14,245 nt of DNA from DATLFQ01 sp035540915 (lineage in GTDB: Bacteria; Actinomycetota; Acidimicrobiia; Acidimicrobiales; GCA-2861595): positions 1 to 14,245 of the forward strand of contig DATLFQ010000090.1 in assembly GCA_035540915.1 (NCBI GenBank). Reading direction: 5' to 3'. This document shows, piece by piece, positions 6,744 to 14,245 of the stretch (the stretch's first letter is position 1; each line of letters begins with the position of its first letter). Position numbers and translations under genes: made by a program. Under the pieces are notes generated by a model. That model did not search any database. It was not told the origin of the DNA and saw only the letters and a program-made list of their open reading frames with translations.

Positions 6744-6833
6744 ATGCCGATTTCCATCGACGGCGATAGCGGCTACATCTTCGCCGGAGGTGGCGGCTCC
6801 GACGGCGATCTAATGCTGCGGGGCAACGACGGC
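6744..6833 (+). pseudogene. Truncated N-terminus of a glycine/aspartate-rich repeat protein
   Basis: ATG at 6744 has a GGGGGG tract 7 nt upstream and reads MPISIDGDSGYIFAGGGG then SDGDLMLRGNDG, a Gly/Asp-rich pattern (DGDxG...GGxGSDGDLxLR) recalling short tandem-repeat proteins of unknown function. After about 30 codons the frame turns into Arg/Pro-rich sequence antisense to ilvD and stops looking like protein. It therefore appears to be a start and first repeat left behind by a deletion. A genuine very short gene cannot be excluded. Confidence 0.4.
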
Positions 6834-6975
6834 GCGGTTCACCGCCGCCGCCGTGGCCCGCATCGGCACGGAGCGGGCGACCGACCGGCTGGAGAAGCTG
6901 GCCCGCCGCGACCCGACCGGCTTCGTCCGGGCCGAGGCCAAGGCCGTGCTGCGGGAGGGCCCTACGGCTCGGTGA
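6814..6975 (+). pseudogene. C-terminal remnant resembling a HEAT repeat
   Basis: A frame opening after TAA at 6811-6813 reads FTAAAVARIGTERATDRLEK followed by LARRDPTGFVRAEAKAVLRE and stops at TGA 6973-6975, overlapping the convergent ilvD stop. The pattern AVARIG-ERA--L--LARRDP---VRAEA--VL resembles one helical HEAT/PBS-lyase repeat. There is no start codon or upstream protein, so this is probably the tail of a lost gene. The 6678-6961 gap between the DUF1206 gene and ilvD otherwise holds only the small remnant at 6744-6833. Confidence 0.4.
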
Positions 6976-8656
6976 CGGCGCCCCGGTCGGCGCCGGTGAC
7001 CAGGCGGGCGTACTTGGCCAGCACGCCGGTGCGGTAGCGGGGCTCGGGGAGCTTCCACTCCGGGCGGCGGCGGGCCAGCTCGGCGTCGTCCACCAGCAGG
7101 TCGACGCGGCGGGTGGGCACGTCGACGCGAATGCGGTCGCCGTCGCGCACGAAGGCGATGGGTCCGCCGTCGACCGCCTCGGGGGCGACGTGGCCGATGC
7201 AGAAACCGCGGGTGCCGCCCGAGAAGCGGCCGTCGGTGAGCAGGGCGCAGTCGCCGCCGCGGCCCATCCCCTTCATGGCGCCGGTGACGGCCAGCATCTC
7301 CTTCATGCCGGGCCCCCCCTTGGGCCCCTCGTAGCGGATGACGACGACGTCGCCCGGCCGGATGGCGCCGGCCAGGATGGCCTCCATCGCGCCCTCCTCG
7401 CCGTCGAAGACGCGGGCGGGCCCCTCGAACGACTCGAAGTCCAGCCCGGCCACCTTGACCACCGCGCCTCGTGGCGCGAGGGATCCACGCAGGATGGCGA
7501 TGCCGCCGTCGGCGTGGATGGGGGCCGACAGCGGGTGGAGCACGGCGCCGTCGGGCGGGGGCGGGGCGAGGTCGGCCAGGTTCTCGGCGATCGTCCGTCC
7601 GGTGACCGTGACGCAGTCGCCGTGCAGCACGCCGGCGTCCAGCAGCTCGGCCATGACGACGGCCACGCCGCCCACCCGGTCGATGTCGGTCATGTGGTAC
7701 CGGCCGCCGGGCCGGGTGTCGGCGATGTGCGGCACCAGCCGGCCGACCCGGTCGAAGTCGTCCAGGGTGAGGTCGACCCGGGCTTCGTTGGCGATGGCCA
7801 GCAGGTGCAGCACCAGGTTGGTGGAGCCGCCGAGCGCCATGCCGACGGCGATGGCGTTCTCGAACGCTTGCTTGGTCATGATCTGGCGCGGCCGGATGCC
7901 CAGCTCCAGCAGGCGGACGACGGCGGCGCCCGAGGCGACGGCGAACTCGTCGCGCCGGGGATCGACGGCGGGCACCGACGCGCTGCCCGGGAGTGACATG
8001 CCGAGGGCCTCGGCCGCGCACGCCATGGTGTTGGCGGTGAACATCCCGGCGCAGCTGCCTTCGGTCGGGCAGGCGTGGCGCTCGATGAGGCCCAGCTCGT
8101 CATCGGTCAGCGCGCCGGCCGCCCGGCCGCCCACCGCCTCGAAGACGCTGACCACGTCGAGGGCCCGCCCGGCCGGATCGCCGGGGATGTGCCCAGGCAG
8201 GATGGTGCCCCCGTAGAGGAAGACCGCCGGCAGGTTGACCCGGGCGGCCGCCATGAGCATGCCCGGGAGCGACTTGTCGCACCCGGCCAGGGTCACCATG
8301 GCGTCGAAGCGCTCGGCGTGCATCATGCACTCCACCGAGTCGGCGATGATCTCCCGGCTCACCAGCGATCCCCGCATGCCCTCGTGGCCCATGGAGATGC
8401 CGTCGCTGACGGCGATGGTGACGAACTCCATCGGGAAGCCGCCGGCGTTGCGCACACCTTTCTTGGCCGCCTTGGCCAGCCGGTCCAGGGGCATGTTGCA
8501 GGGCGTGACCTCGTTCCACGACGAGGCCACCGCCACCTGGGCCTTGCCCCAGTCGTCGTCGCCCATGCCGACGGCCCGCAGCATGGCCCGGGCCGGCGCC
8601 CGGGCGAACCCGTCGGTGACCTCGTGGCTGCGGGGCTTCATGGGGGTGGCCGGCAT
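6962..8656 (-). CDS. ilvD: Dihydroxy-acid dehydratase
   Basis: Predicted Fe-S enzyme dehydrating 2,3-dihydroxy-isovalerate and -methylvalerate to 2-keto acids, the third common step of Val/Ile synthesis. The 564 residues match the family length. Cluster cysteines are visible at C53 (SSWNEVTPCNMPLDRL), C126 (LAGCDKSLPGMLMAAARV) and in the CPTEGSCAGMFTANTM segment (C196, C202). Further motifs are AVSDGISMGHEGM, AFENAIAVGMALGGSTN, VIRYEGPKGGPGMKEML and LLTDGRFSGGTRGFCIGHV. ATG at 8656 fits the family N-terminus (KPRSHEVTDGFARAPARAML). No Shine-Dalgarno is seen; a TAGCCT 6 nt before the ATG could be a -10 of a leaderless transcript. It is separated from ilvBNC by the DUF1206 gene, so it is a separate transcription unit. 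Confidence 0.96.
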   Translation of the reverse strand: MPATPMKPRSHEVTDGFARAPARAMLRAVGMGDDDWGKAQVAVASSWNEVTPCNMPLDRLAKAAKKGVRNAGGFPMEFVTIAVSDGISMGHEGMRGSLVSREIIADSVECMMHAERFDAMVTLAGCDKSLPGMLMAAARVNLPAVFLYGGTILPGHIPGDPAGRALDVVSVFEAVGGRAAGALTDDELGLIERHACPTEGSCAGMFTANTMACAAEALGMSLPGSASVPAVDPRRDEFAVASGAAVVRLLELGIRPRQIMTKQAFENAIAVGMALGGSTNLVLHLLAIANEARVDLTLDDFDRVGRLVPHIADTRPGGRYHMTDIDRVGGVAVVMAELLDAGVLHGDCVTVTGRTIAENLADLAPPPPDGAVLHPLSAPIHADGGIAILRGSLAPRGAVVKVAGLDFESFEGPARVFDGEEGAMEAILAGAIRPGDVVVIRYEGPKGGPGMKEMLAVTGAMKGMGRGGDCALLTDGRFSGGTRGFCIGHVAPEAVDGGPIAFVRDGDRIRVDVPTRRVDLLVDDAELARRRPEWKLPEPRYRTGVLAKYARLVTGADRGAVTEP

Positions 8657-8669
8657 GGCTGGAGGCTAC

Positions 8670-8690
8670 GCGGCTCGGCGGCCGAGCCGC
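8670..8690. promoter_or_regulatory. Palindrome between ilvD and the permease gene
   Basis: GCGGCTCGGC and GCCGAGCCGC form a perfect 10-bp inverted repeat around a single G (8680), 13 bp upstream of the ilvD start codon in the divergent ilvD-permease region. It could be an operator or an RNA hairpin; palindromes this GC-rich also arise easily in such DNA. Confidence 0.35.
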
Positions 8691-8826
8691 GTGGGAATCG
8701 GGGGCGGAAAGCGGCACCACGACGTCCACTTCGCCGAGCCGGCGGTGCGTCTACGGTCGCGGCGCGGACGCCGACGGAGGACCCGAGCCGACCCGCCTGG
8801 CCCGGCGGCTGGGACTGCTCGACGCG

Positions 8827-9996
<1,170 letters not shown>

Positions 9997-10014
<18 letters not shown>

Positions 10015-10217
10015 TGCCGGTACCGTCACCGATCGTGGCCGGCGACGCCGTGGTGGTCGACGCCGACGGTCGGGCCGTCGAGATCGGCCACCCCGACAAG
10101 GTCCTCTCGCCACCCGGCGCGACACCACGCTGGACCGGTTCTGCGGCAAGGTTTCCCGACGGCGCCGGCGGCAGCTCGTTCCTCCAGAAGCGCTGCCGAA
10201 AGAGCCGCCCGCGTGGT
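9997..10217 (+). repeat. Direct repeat, left copy (permease 3' end plus ligD 5' end)
   Basis: The segment matches 13786-14066 in the same orientation. The first 107 nt differ at only 5 positions by my count; the rest carries a 1-nt loss, a deletion of about 58 nt and further changes. It spans the last six permease codons (GCGGTCCGCCGGCGCTAG), the short spacer GCCGGTACCGTCACCG and the beginning of a LigD-polymerase gene. It marks the left border of the inserted oxidase gene. Confidence 0.9.
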
Positions 10218-10283
10218 GCCCAGCCCGGCCCGCACGTGCGAAGTAGGCGATCTCGGCCTCGCGCCCGACGAACAGCCCCTTGA
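10035..10283 (+). pseudogene. Decayed 5' fragment of a LigD-type polymerase gene
   Basis: GTG at 10035 begins VAGDAVVVDADGRAVEIGHP, nearly the same as the intact copy at 13824. After DKV the frame is lost by a 1-nt deletion, about 58 nt are missing, and a second 1-nt loss restores the original frame so that RFPDGAGGSSFLQKR reappears. A later indel then leads into unrelated sequence and a stop at 10281-10283. The 82-codon product lacks the DxD metal site and most of the polymerase domain, so it is not functional. It is the left-hand duplicate of the real gene beyond the oxidase. Confidence 0.88.
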
Positions 10284-10308
10284 CGACAAATGCCGGAAAC
10301 CGTACGGT
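10280..10308 (+). promoter_or_regulatory. Putative promoter of the multicopper oxidase fusion gene
   Basis: TTGACG (10280-10285, five of six bases of the -35 consensus) is separated by exactly 17 nt from TACGGT (10303-10308), which has the TAnnnT form common in actinobacterial -10 boxes. Transcription would begin near 10315, giving a leader of about 50 nt before ATG 10367. It begins within the stop codon region of the ligD remnant. Confidence 0.6.
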
Positions 10309-10366
10309 CGGCCCGAGACCCCGCGATCGGCCGCCGCGACCGGCCGCCGGGCCAAGGGGGGTTCTG

Positions 10367-13300
10367 ATGCGGTTCCAGATCAGGGGCCGGGTCGTCGACC
10401 AGTTCACCACTGAGGGAATCGGCGGGGTGCGGGTCGAGGCCTGGGACAAGGACTTCATCCTCGACGACTACCTCGGTTCGGCCTCGACCATCACCGACGG
10501 CTCGTTCGAGATCGGCTTCGATGACAGCGCGTTCCAGGAGTTCTTCGTCGACCGGTGGCCGGACCTGTACTTCAAGGTCTACTGCTACAACGAGCTGCTG
10601 GTCTCCACCGAGGACTCGGTCCTGTGGAACGTCGCGACGCCGCGCATCGGCGTCGAGATCCCCGCTCCCCATCCGGCACCTCCCAGCTGCGACGAGCGCC
10701 ACCTCTACCTGAAGATCGAGCGGATCGAGCACTACAGCCCGGTCCGCCCCGAGGAGAAGGCCGTGCCTCCCGTCCAGTACGGCCGCGACTGCATGCGCGG
10801 CGACGGCCACGAGAACGGCCTCATTCCCCAGTCGGAGATCGACGCACGGTCCTTGACGGCGGTCGTCTACCGGGAGTACCTCGACGCCGGGTACCTCATC
10901 CCCAAGCCCGACAAGCTCATCGCCGCAGACGTCAACGAGCCCGGGTACGCCCACCGCGTCCCCGGCACAGTCATCTACACGCGCCCGTGCGAGCGGCTGA
11001 AGATCCACGTCTGGAACACCGACGAGGTGCCCCACTCGCTGCACGCCCACGGGGTCCGCTACGGCATCGACTCTGACGGATCGTGGCCGTTCGGCACCGA
11101 GGCTGCCCACCATGGCGGCCGGTCGGACGCCATCTGCCCCGGGGATACTTGGACCTACACCTTCGACGTCCCCGACGACGCCATCGGGGCGTGGCCGTTC
11201 CACGACCACACCCATCACCATCACACCAAGATCGACCAGGGCCTGTTCGGGGGCATCGTCGTGCTCGGCCCGTGCGACCGCCCGCCGCGCCGGTTCACGT
11301 TCCCGTGGGCGGTGCTCGAGCCCGTCTACCGCGACATCGAGCGACTCGAAGGGCGCCGGGCGCCCGTGGCCGGCCACCCACCGAAGGACGGCGACGAGGG
11401 CGCGGCCCCTGACCACCGCGCGCCGCCGCCCGTCCACGTCCGTCAGCTGAAGCCCCAGACCCGGGAGCTGCTGAGGCAGCACCTGGACTTCCTCGACGAG
11501 CTGGTCCACCGGGAACGGCTCCTGCCTCGGCGGGTCGTCAACACCGACCACGTCCCGGTGTTCTTCCACGTGATGTCCAACCCTGAGGCGCGGCCGGTGT
11601 TCGACAGCGGCGACATCGAGGAGCTGGGCGGCACGGCCGAGCTGGACTTCCCCGTGGCCGGCGACTTTCCCTACTTCTGCCGCCACCACCCCGAGATGAC
11701 CGGCACCGTCCACGTCCTGCCCGGCGGCCCCGACCCGGTCATGGTCACCATCGACCCGGGACCGCCGATGGCCTTCAGCCCCGCCGACATCACCGTGGGC
11801 GTCGGCGGCACGATCACGTGGCTCAACAACACCGCGTCGCACCACACGGTCACCTCGACGGAGGGTGCGTCCATGGCGACCCACTGCATCAACGGACGCG
11901 GCTTCGTGGGCAACACCCCCACGATCGTCGCCCGGTCCGGCCAGCGGATCCGGTGGTACGTGTTCAACCTCGACACCAGCCCGACCTGGCACAACTTCTA
12001 CCCCCACGCCATGCGGTGGAAGTTCGGCGGCGAGTCCCTCGACATCCGGAGCATGGGGCCGGCCGAGTCCTTCATCGTGGAGAGCGAGGTTCCTCCCGTG
12101 CTGCTCCTCACCGAGGAGGAGGAGAAGGCGCAGTCACCCGAACACCGGCCCGAGGGCGCGAAGTTGTACCGGATCAAGGGCGACTTCGTATTCCACTGTC
12201 ACGTCCACCACCACATGATGAACGGGATGGTGGGGCTGGTCCGGGCGAGGCAGAGCCTGTGGCTGACCGAGGACATGGCCGACGAGATCGGCCACCGCAC
12301 CGGCCTGCCCCTCGACGACGGCTCCAACGCGTGCCCCGATGTGGACCACCACCCCTGCGGCGGGCACGCCGGCGGGCACTGGCAGGAGGTCGCCGGCGCG
12401 CCCGAGGTGGCGTTCATGCACTCGGTGCTCCTCCCCGGTACCGAGCGGGTCCTGTACTGGGGCTACACCCGCGCCGACCAGTCCCGGGTCTGGGACTACT
12501 CCACCCCCGCCGGGACCTACCTGCCTCCGGCGAACCAGCCGGCCGACGCCCCGGGGCTGACCGTCAACACCTCGGACATGTGGTCGGCCGCGCACGCGCT
12601 CCTCGACACCGCCGAGGGCCACGTGCTGGTCAACGGCGGGTTCTCGCCCGACAAGGCGTTCACGTTCGACCCGGGAACCCTCACCTGGACGAGGGTCGGC
12701 GACACTGCGGGCAACCGCTTCTACGCCACCACGATGACCCTGGCCGACGGCCGCGTGGCCACGCTGTACGGGAACGTGAAGACCGTCGAGATCTACACCC
12801 ACGGCGCGGGATGGGGCGCGCCGATCGCCATGCCCGCCTTCATGAACCACCACCAGTACTACCCGTGGACCTGGGAGCTGCCCGACGGCCGGCTGTTCCT
12901 CGCCGGCCCACACGACCCGGCCAACCGCCTCGACCTGGCCGCGCCGGCGGCGGCCGAGTCGTTCCCGACACTGCACGGCAACCGCAGCACCGGTGGCGAG
13001 AAGGGTACGGCGGTGCTGCTGATCCTGCGGCCGCCCGACTACGACCCCGTCGTCTACATCATCGGCGGCAACACGCCCGCCACCGAGAAGACCGCGGAGA
13101 TGATCGACCTCAGCGCCCCAGCGCCGGCGTGGAGCGCGCTGCCCGACCTCAACGTCGCCCGTCCCCAGCAGTTCACCGCCACGCTCCTGCCCGACGGCCG
13201 CGTTCTGGTCGCCGGCGGTGTCACCGGCGGGCCCGACGGTGGCCCCTGCGAGCTCCTCGATCCGAGCGACCTGGGCGCCGGATGGGCGCTGGGACCGGCC

Positions 13301-13732
13301 ATGAAGTACGTCCGGACCTACCACTCCTCGTTCGTCCTCCTGGCCGACGGCAGCGTCCTCGGCGGCGGCGATCCCATGGCCGCAGGCGTCCCGACGCCGC
13401 ACGAGCGCTACTTCCCCGGCTATTTCGCCGGCGCGCGGCCGACGATCACCGCGGCACCGGCGATCATCAACTACGGCGCCGCCTTCGCCATCACCACGCC
13501 CGACGCCGCCGACCTCGCCGAGGTCGTGCTGCTGCGGGCCGGCGCCACGACCCACGGCTACAACATGTCGCAGCGGGGCATCGAGCTGGTCATCGCCGGG
13601 GTGGGCGCCGGGACGGTGGACGTGGAGGCTCCACCGAACGCGGGCCTCGCCCCGCCCGGCTGGTACCTGCTCTTCGTCCTCAACACCAGCCGGGCGCCGT
13701 CGGAGGGGCGGTGGCTGCGCCTCACGCCCTGA
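10367..13732 (+). CDS. Multicopper oxidase fused to a galactose/glyoxal-oxidase-like (AA5) domain
   Basis: A 1121-residue multidomain protein. Residues about 1-100 look like a transthyretin/carboxypeptidase-regulatory-type beta domain. Residues about 180-635 form a multicopper oxidase: HSLHAHG (223-229), FHDHTHHHHTK (from H279), a blue-copper-type site H401 with C438-R-H-H441-P-E-M444, a cupredoxin strand pair ending NNTASHHTV, then HNFYPH (542-547) and the signature HCHVHHHMMNGM (610-621). A Cys/His-rich linker (C656 to H671) leads to kelch-like repeats and a C-terminal early-set domain like galactose or glyoxal oxidase, with probable copper residues Y786, Y985-H986 and H1063. Position 740 is Ser where the family has the cross-linked Cys, and 545 is Tyr where multicopper oxidases have a type-2 His. 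ATG 10367 follows AAGGGGGG at about 6 nt; no signal peptide is visible. The gene is flanked by direct repeats. Substrate unknown. Confidence 0.85.
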   Translation: MRFQIRGRVVDQFTTEGIGGVRVEAWDKDFILDDYLGSASTITDGSFEIGFDDSAFQEFFVDRWPDLYFKVYCYNELLVSTEDSVLWNVATPRIGVEIPAPHPAPPSCDERHLYLKIERIEHYSPVRPEEKAVPPVQYGRDCMRGDGHENGLIPQSEIDARSLTAVVYREYLDAGYLIPKPDKLIAADVNEPGYAHRVPGTVIYTRPCERLKIHVWNTDEVPHSLHAHGVRYGIDSDGSWPFGTEAAHHGGRSDAICPGDTWTYTFDVPDDAIGAWPFHDHTHHHHTKIDQGLFGGIVVLGPCDRPPRRFTFPWAVLEPVYRDIERLEGRRAPVAGHPPKDGDEGAAPDHRAPPPVHVRQLKPQTRELLRQHLDFLDELVHRERLLPRRVVNTDHVPVFFHVMSNPEARPVFDSGDIEELGGTAELDFPVAGDFPYFCRHHPEMTGTVHVLPGGPDPVMVTIDPGPPMAFSPADITVGVGGTITWLNNTASHHTVTSTEGASMATHCINGRGFVGNTPTIVARSGQRIRWYVFNLDTSPTWHNFYPHAMRWKFGGESLDIRSMGPAESFIVESEVPPVLLLTEEEEKAQSPEHRPEGAKLYRIKGDFVFHCHVHHHMMNGMVGLVRARQSLWLTEDMADEIGHRTGLPLDDGSNACPDVDHHPCGGHAGGHWQEVAGAPEVAFMHSVLLPGTERVLYWGYTRADQSRVWDYSTPAGTYLPPANQPADAPGLTVNTSDMWSAAHALLDTAEGHVLVNGGFSPDKAFTFDPGTLTWTRVGDTAGNRFYATTMTLADGRVATLYGNVKTVEIYTHGAGWGAPIAMPAFMNHHQYYPWTWELPDGRLFLAGPHDPANRLDLAAPAAAESFPTLHGNRSTGGEKGTAVLLILRPPDYDPVVYIIGGNTPATEKTAEMIDLSAPAPAWSALPDLNVARPQQFTATLLPDGRVLVAGGVTGGPDGGPCELLDPSDLGAGWALGPAMKYVRTYHSSFVLLADGSVLGGGDPMAAGVPTPHERYFPGYFAGARPTITAAPAIINYGAAFAITTPDAADLAEVVLLRAGATTHGYNMSQRGIELVIAGVGAGTVDVEAPPNAGLAPPGWYLLFVLNTSRAPSEGRWLRLTP

Positions 13733-13785
13733 TGGCGCGCCGCGCTGGGCCTCACAGTGCCTGGCCGCCTCCATCGTCTGCGGGA

Positions 13786-14066
13786 GCGGTCCGCCGGCGC
13801 TAGAGCCGGTACCGTCACCGGTCGTGGCAGGCGACGCCGTGGTGGTCGACGCCGACGGGCGGGCCGTCGAGATCAGCCACCCCGACAAGGTCTTCTTCGC
13901 CACCCGGGGCGACACCAAGCTCGACCTGGTCCGCTACTACCAGGCGGTGCGGGAGCCGCTGCTGGCGGCAATGGGGGGCCGACCGGTTCTGCTGCAACGC
14001 TTTCCCGAGGGCGCCGGTGGAAGCTCGTTCTTCCAGAAGCGGGTGCCGAAGTCGGCGCCGGAGTGG
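13786..14066 (+). repeat. Direct repeat, right copy (permease-end fragment plus ligD 5' end)
   Basis: Same-orientation match of 9997-10217, beginning with the 18-nt permease end GCGGTCCGCCGGCGCTAG although no permease precedes it here, and running into the intact ligD-like gene. The offset is 3789 nt at the start and 3849 nt after the internal deletion in the left copy. Between the oxidase stop (13732) and this repeat are 53 bp with no gene or terminator that I can see. Confidence 0.9.
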
Positions 14067-14245
14067 TTAACCACGACGGTGGTGTCGACGCCCAACGGCA
14101 CCACGTCCAATGCGCTGGTGGCGGTCGACCTGGCCCACGTGCTGTGGGCGGTCAACATCGGCTGCCTGGGGTTCCACGTGTGGCCGAACCGGGCCGACGA
14201 CCCGGCGCACGCCGACGAGCTGCGCATCGACCTCGACCCCGGGCC
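13824..14245 (+). CDS. LigD-type DNA polymerase/primase domain protein, N-terminal part
   Basis: GTG at 13824 opens a frame that runs off the right edge (140 complete codons). It reads VEISHPDKVFFATRGDTKLD, then VRYYQAVREPLL, LLQRFPEGAGGSSFFQKRVP, VVSTPNGTTSNALVAVDLAH, VLWAVNIGCLGFHVWPNRAD and ELRIDLDPG. This is the archaeo-eukaryotic-primase-type polymerase domain of LigD, used in bacterial non-homologous end joining; it resembles mycobacterial stand-alone LigD-polymerase paralogues. D136 and D138 in the DLDPG motif are the expected metal-binding aspartates. Start chosen because it aligns with the remnant copy; no strong Shine-Dalgarno is seen. Whether a ligase or nuclease domain follows cannot be known from this window, so I give no symbol. 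Confidence 0.9.
   Translation, partial: MAGDAVVVDADGRAVEISHPDKVFFATRGDTKLDLVRYYQAVREPLLAAMGGRPVLLQRFPEGAGGSSFFQKRVPKSAPEWLTTTVVSTPNGTTSNALVAVDLAHVLWAVNIGCLGFHVWPNRADDPAHADELRIDLDPG

Noticed and set aside
10215..10310. Minus-strand fragment reading FVGREAEIAYFARAGRAG, reminiscent of an AAA/LuxR-type ATPase start
   Set aside because: The similarity is about ten residues; it runs straight into the ligD remnant with no Walker motif, so probably coincidence.
13733..13785. Possible terminator after the oxidase gene around the palindrome GGCGCGCC
   Set aside because: Only an 8-bp palindrome with no stable stem-loop or U-tract.
11818..13803. 661-codon plus-strand frame overlapping the oxidase gene
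   Set aside because: Arg/Pro/His-rich shadow of the oxidase frame, which carries all recognisable copper motifs.

Overview
The window is GC-rich, with dense G/C-ending codons and several GTG starts. Its protein families point to an actinobacterium: a mycobacterial-type SerC, a DUF1206 membrane protein, an AbiEi/DUF559-type protein, a stand-alone LigD-like polymerase gene, and an ilvBNC operon led by a very short leader peptide. A deep-branching lineage such as Acidimicrobiia is my guess; no rRNA or other marker is present to confirm it. The core of the window is amino-acid biosynthesis. Accessory DNA has been inserted at two or three places.

Left part (1-2351). The N-terminus of an aspartate aminotransferase (minus strand, runs off the window) faces away from serC (plus strand), with only 9 bp between the start codons. 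serC meets a convergent AbiEi-like/DUF559 gene that is enclosed by two inverted copies of a 47-bp element. Each copy holds a perfect 18-bp hairpin, and the left copy supplies the last Ser-Ala-stop codons of both serC and the enclosed gene. This has the layout of a small single-gene cassette and is one of the two best candidates for something undescribed.

Branched-chain amino acid block (2360-8656). ilvB-ilvN-ilvC (minus strand) are packed with gaps of 1 and 5 nt. Upstream of ilvB is what looks like a complete ribosome-mediated attenuator: a promoter, a ten-residue leader peptide with consecutive Ile-Leu-Val-Leu codons, a hairpin starting at its stop codon, and a perfect 10-bp intrinsic terminator with a U-rich tail. 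A DUF1206 membrane protein is divergent from it. Then come about 280 bp of gene debris and ilvD (minus strand). Together these genes encode acetolactate synthase (both subunits), ketol-acid reductoisomerase and dihydroxy-acid dehydratase, the shared steps of Val/Ile/Leu synthesis. The transaminases at the left edge are other amino-acid enzymes.

Right part (8657-14245). An APC-type amino-acid permease (plus strand) is followed by a decayed 5' piece of a LigD-polymerase gene, then a large gene (1121 codons) with its own promoter, then the 5' part of an apparently intact LigD-polymerase gene that runs off the window. About 220 bp (permease 3' end plus ligD 5' end) occur on both sides of the large gene, so it appears to have been inserted into an original permease-ligD junction with duplication of that junction. 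The large protein joins an N-terminal beta-sandwich-like domain, a multicopper oxidase and a C-terminal galactose-oxidase-like (AA5) propeller. It has no visible signal peptide. One predicted copper residue in each catalytic module is changed (Tyr for the usual type-2 His in the oxidase; Ser for the cross-linking Cys in the propeller). This fusion is the other strongest candidate for novel biology.
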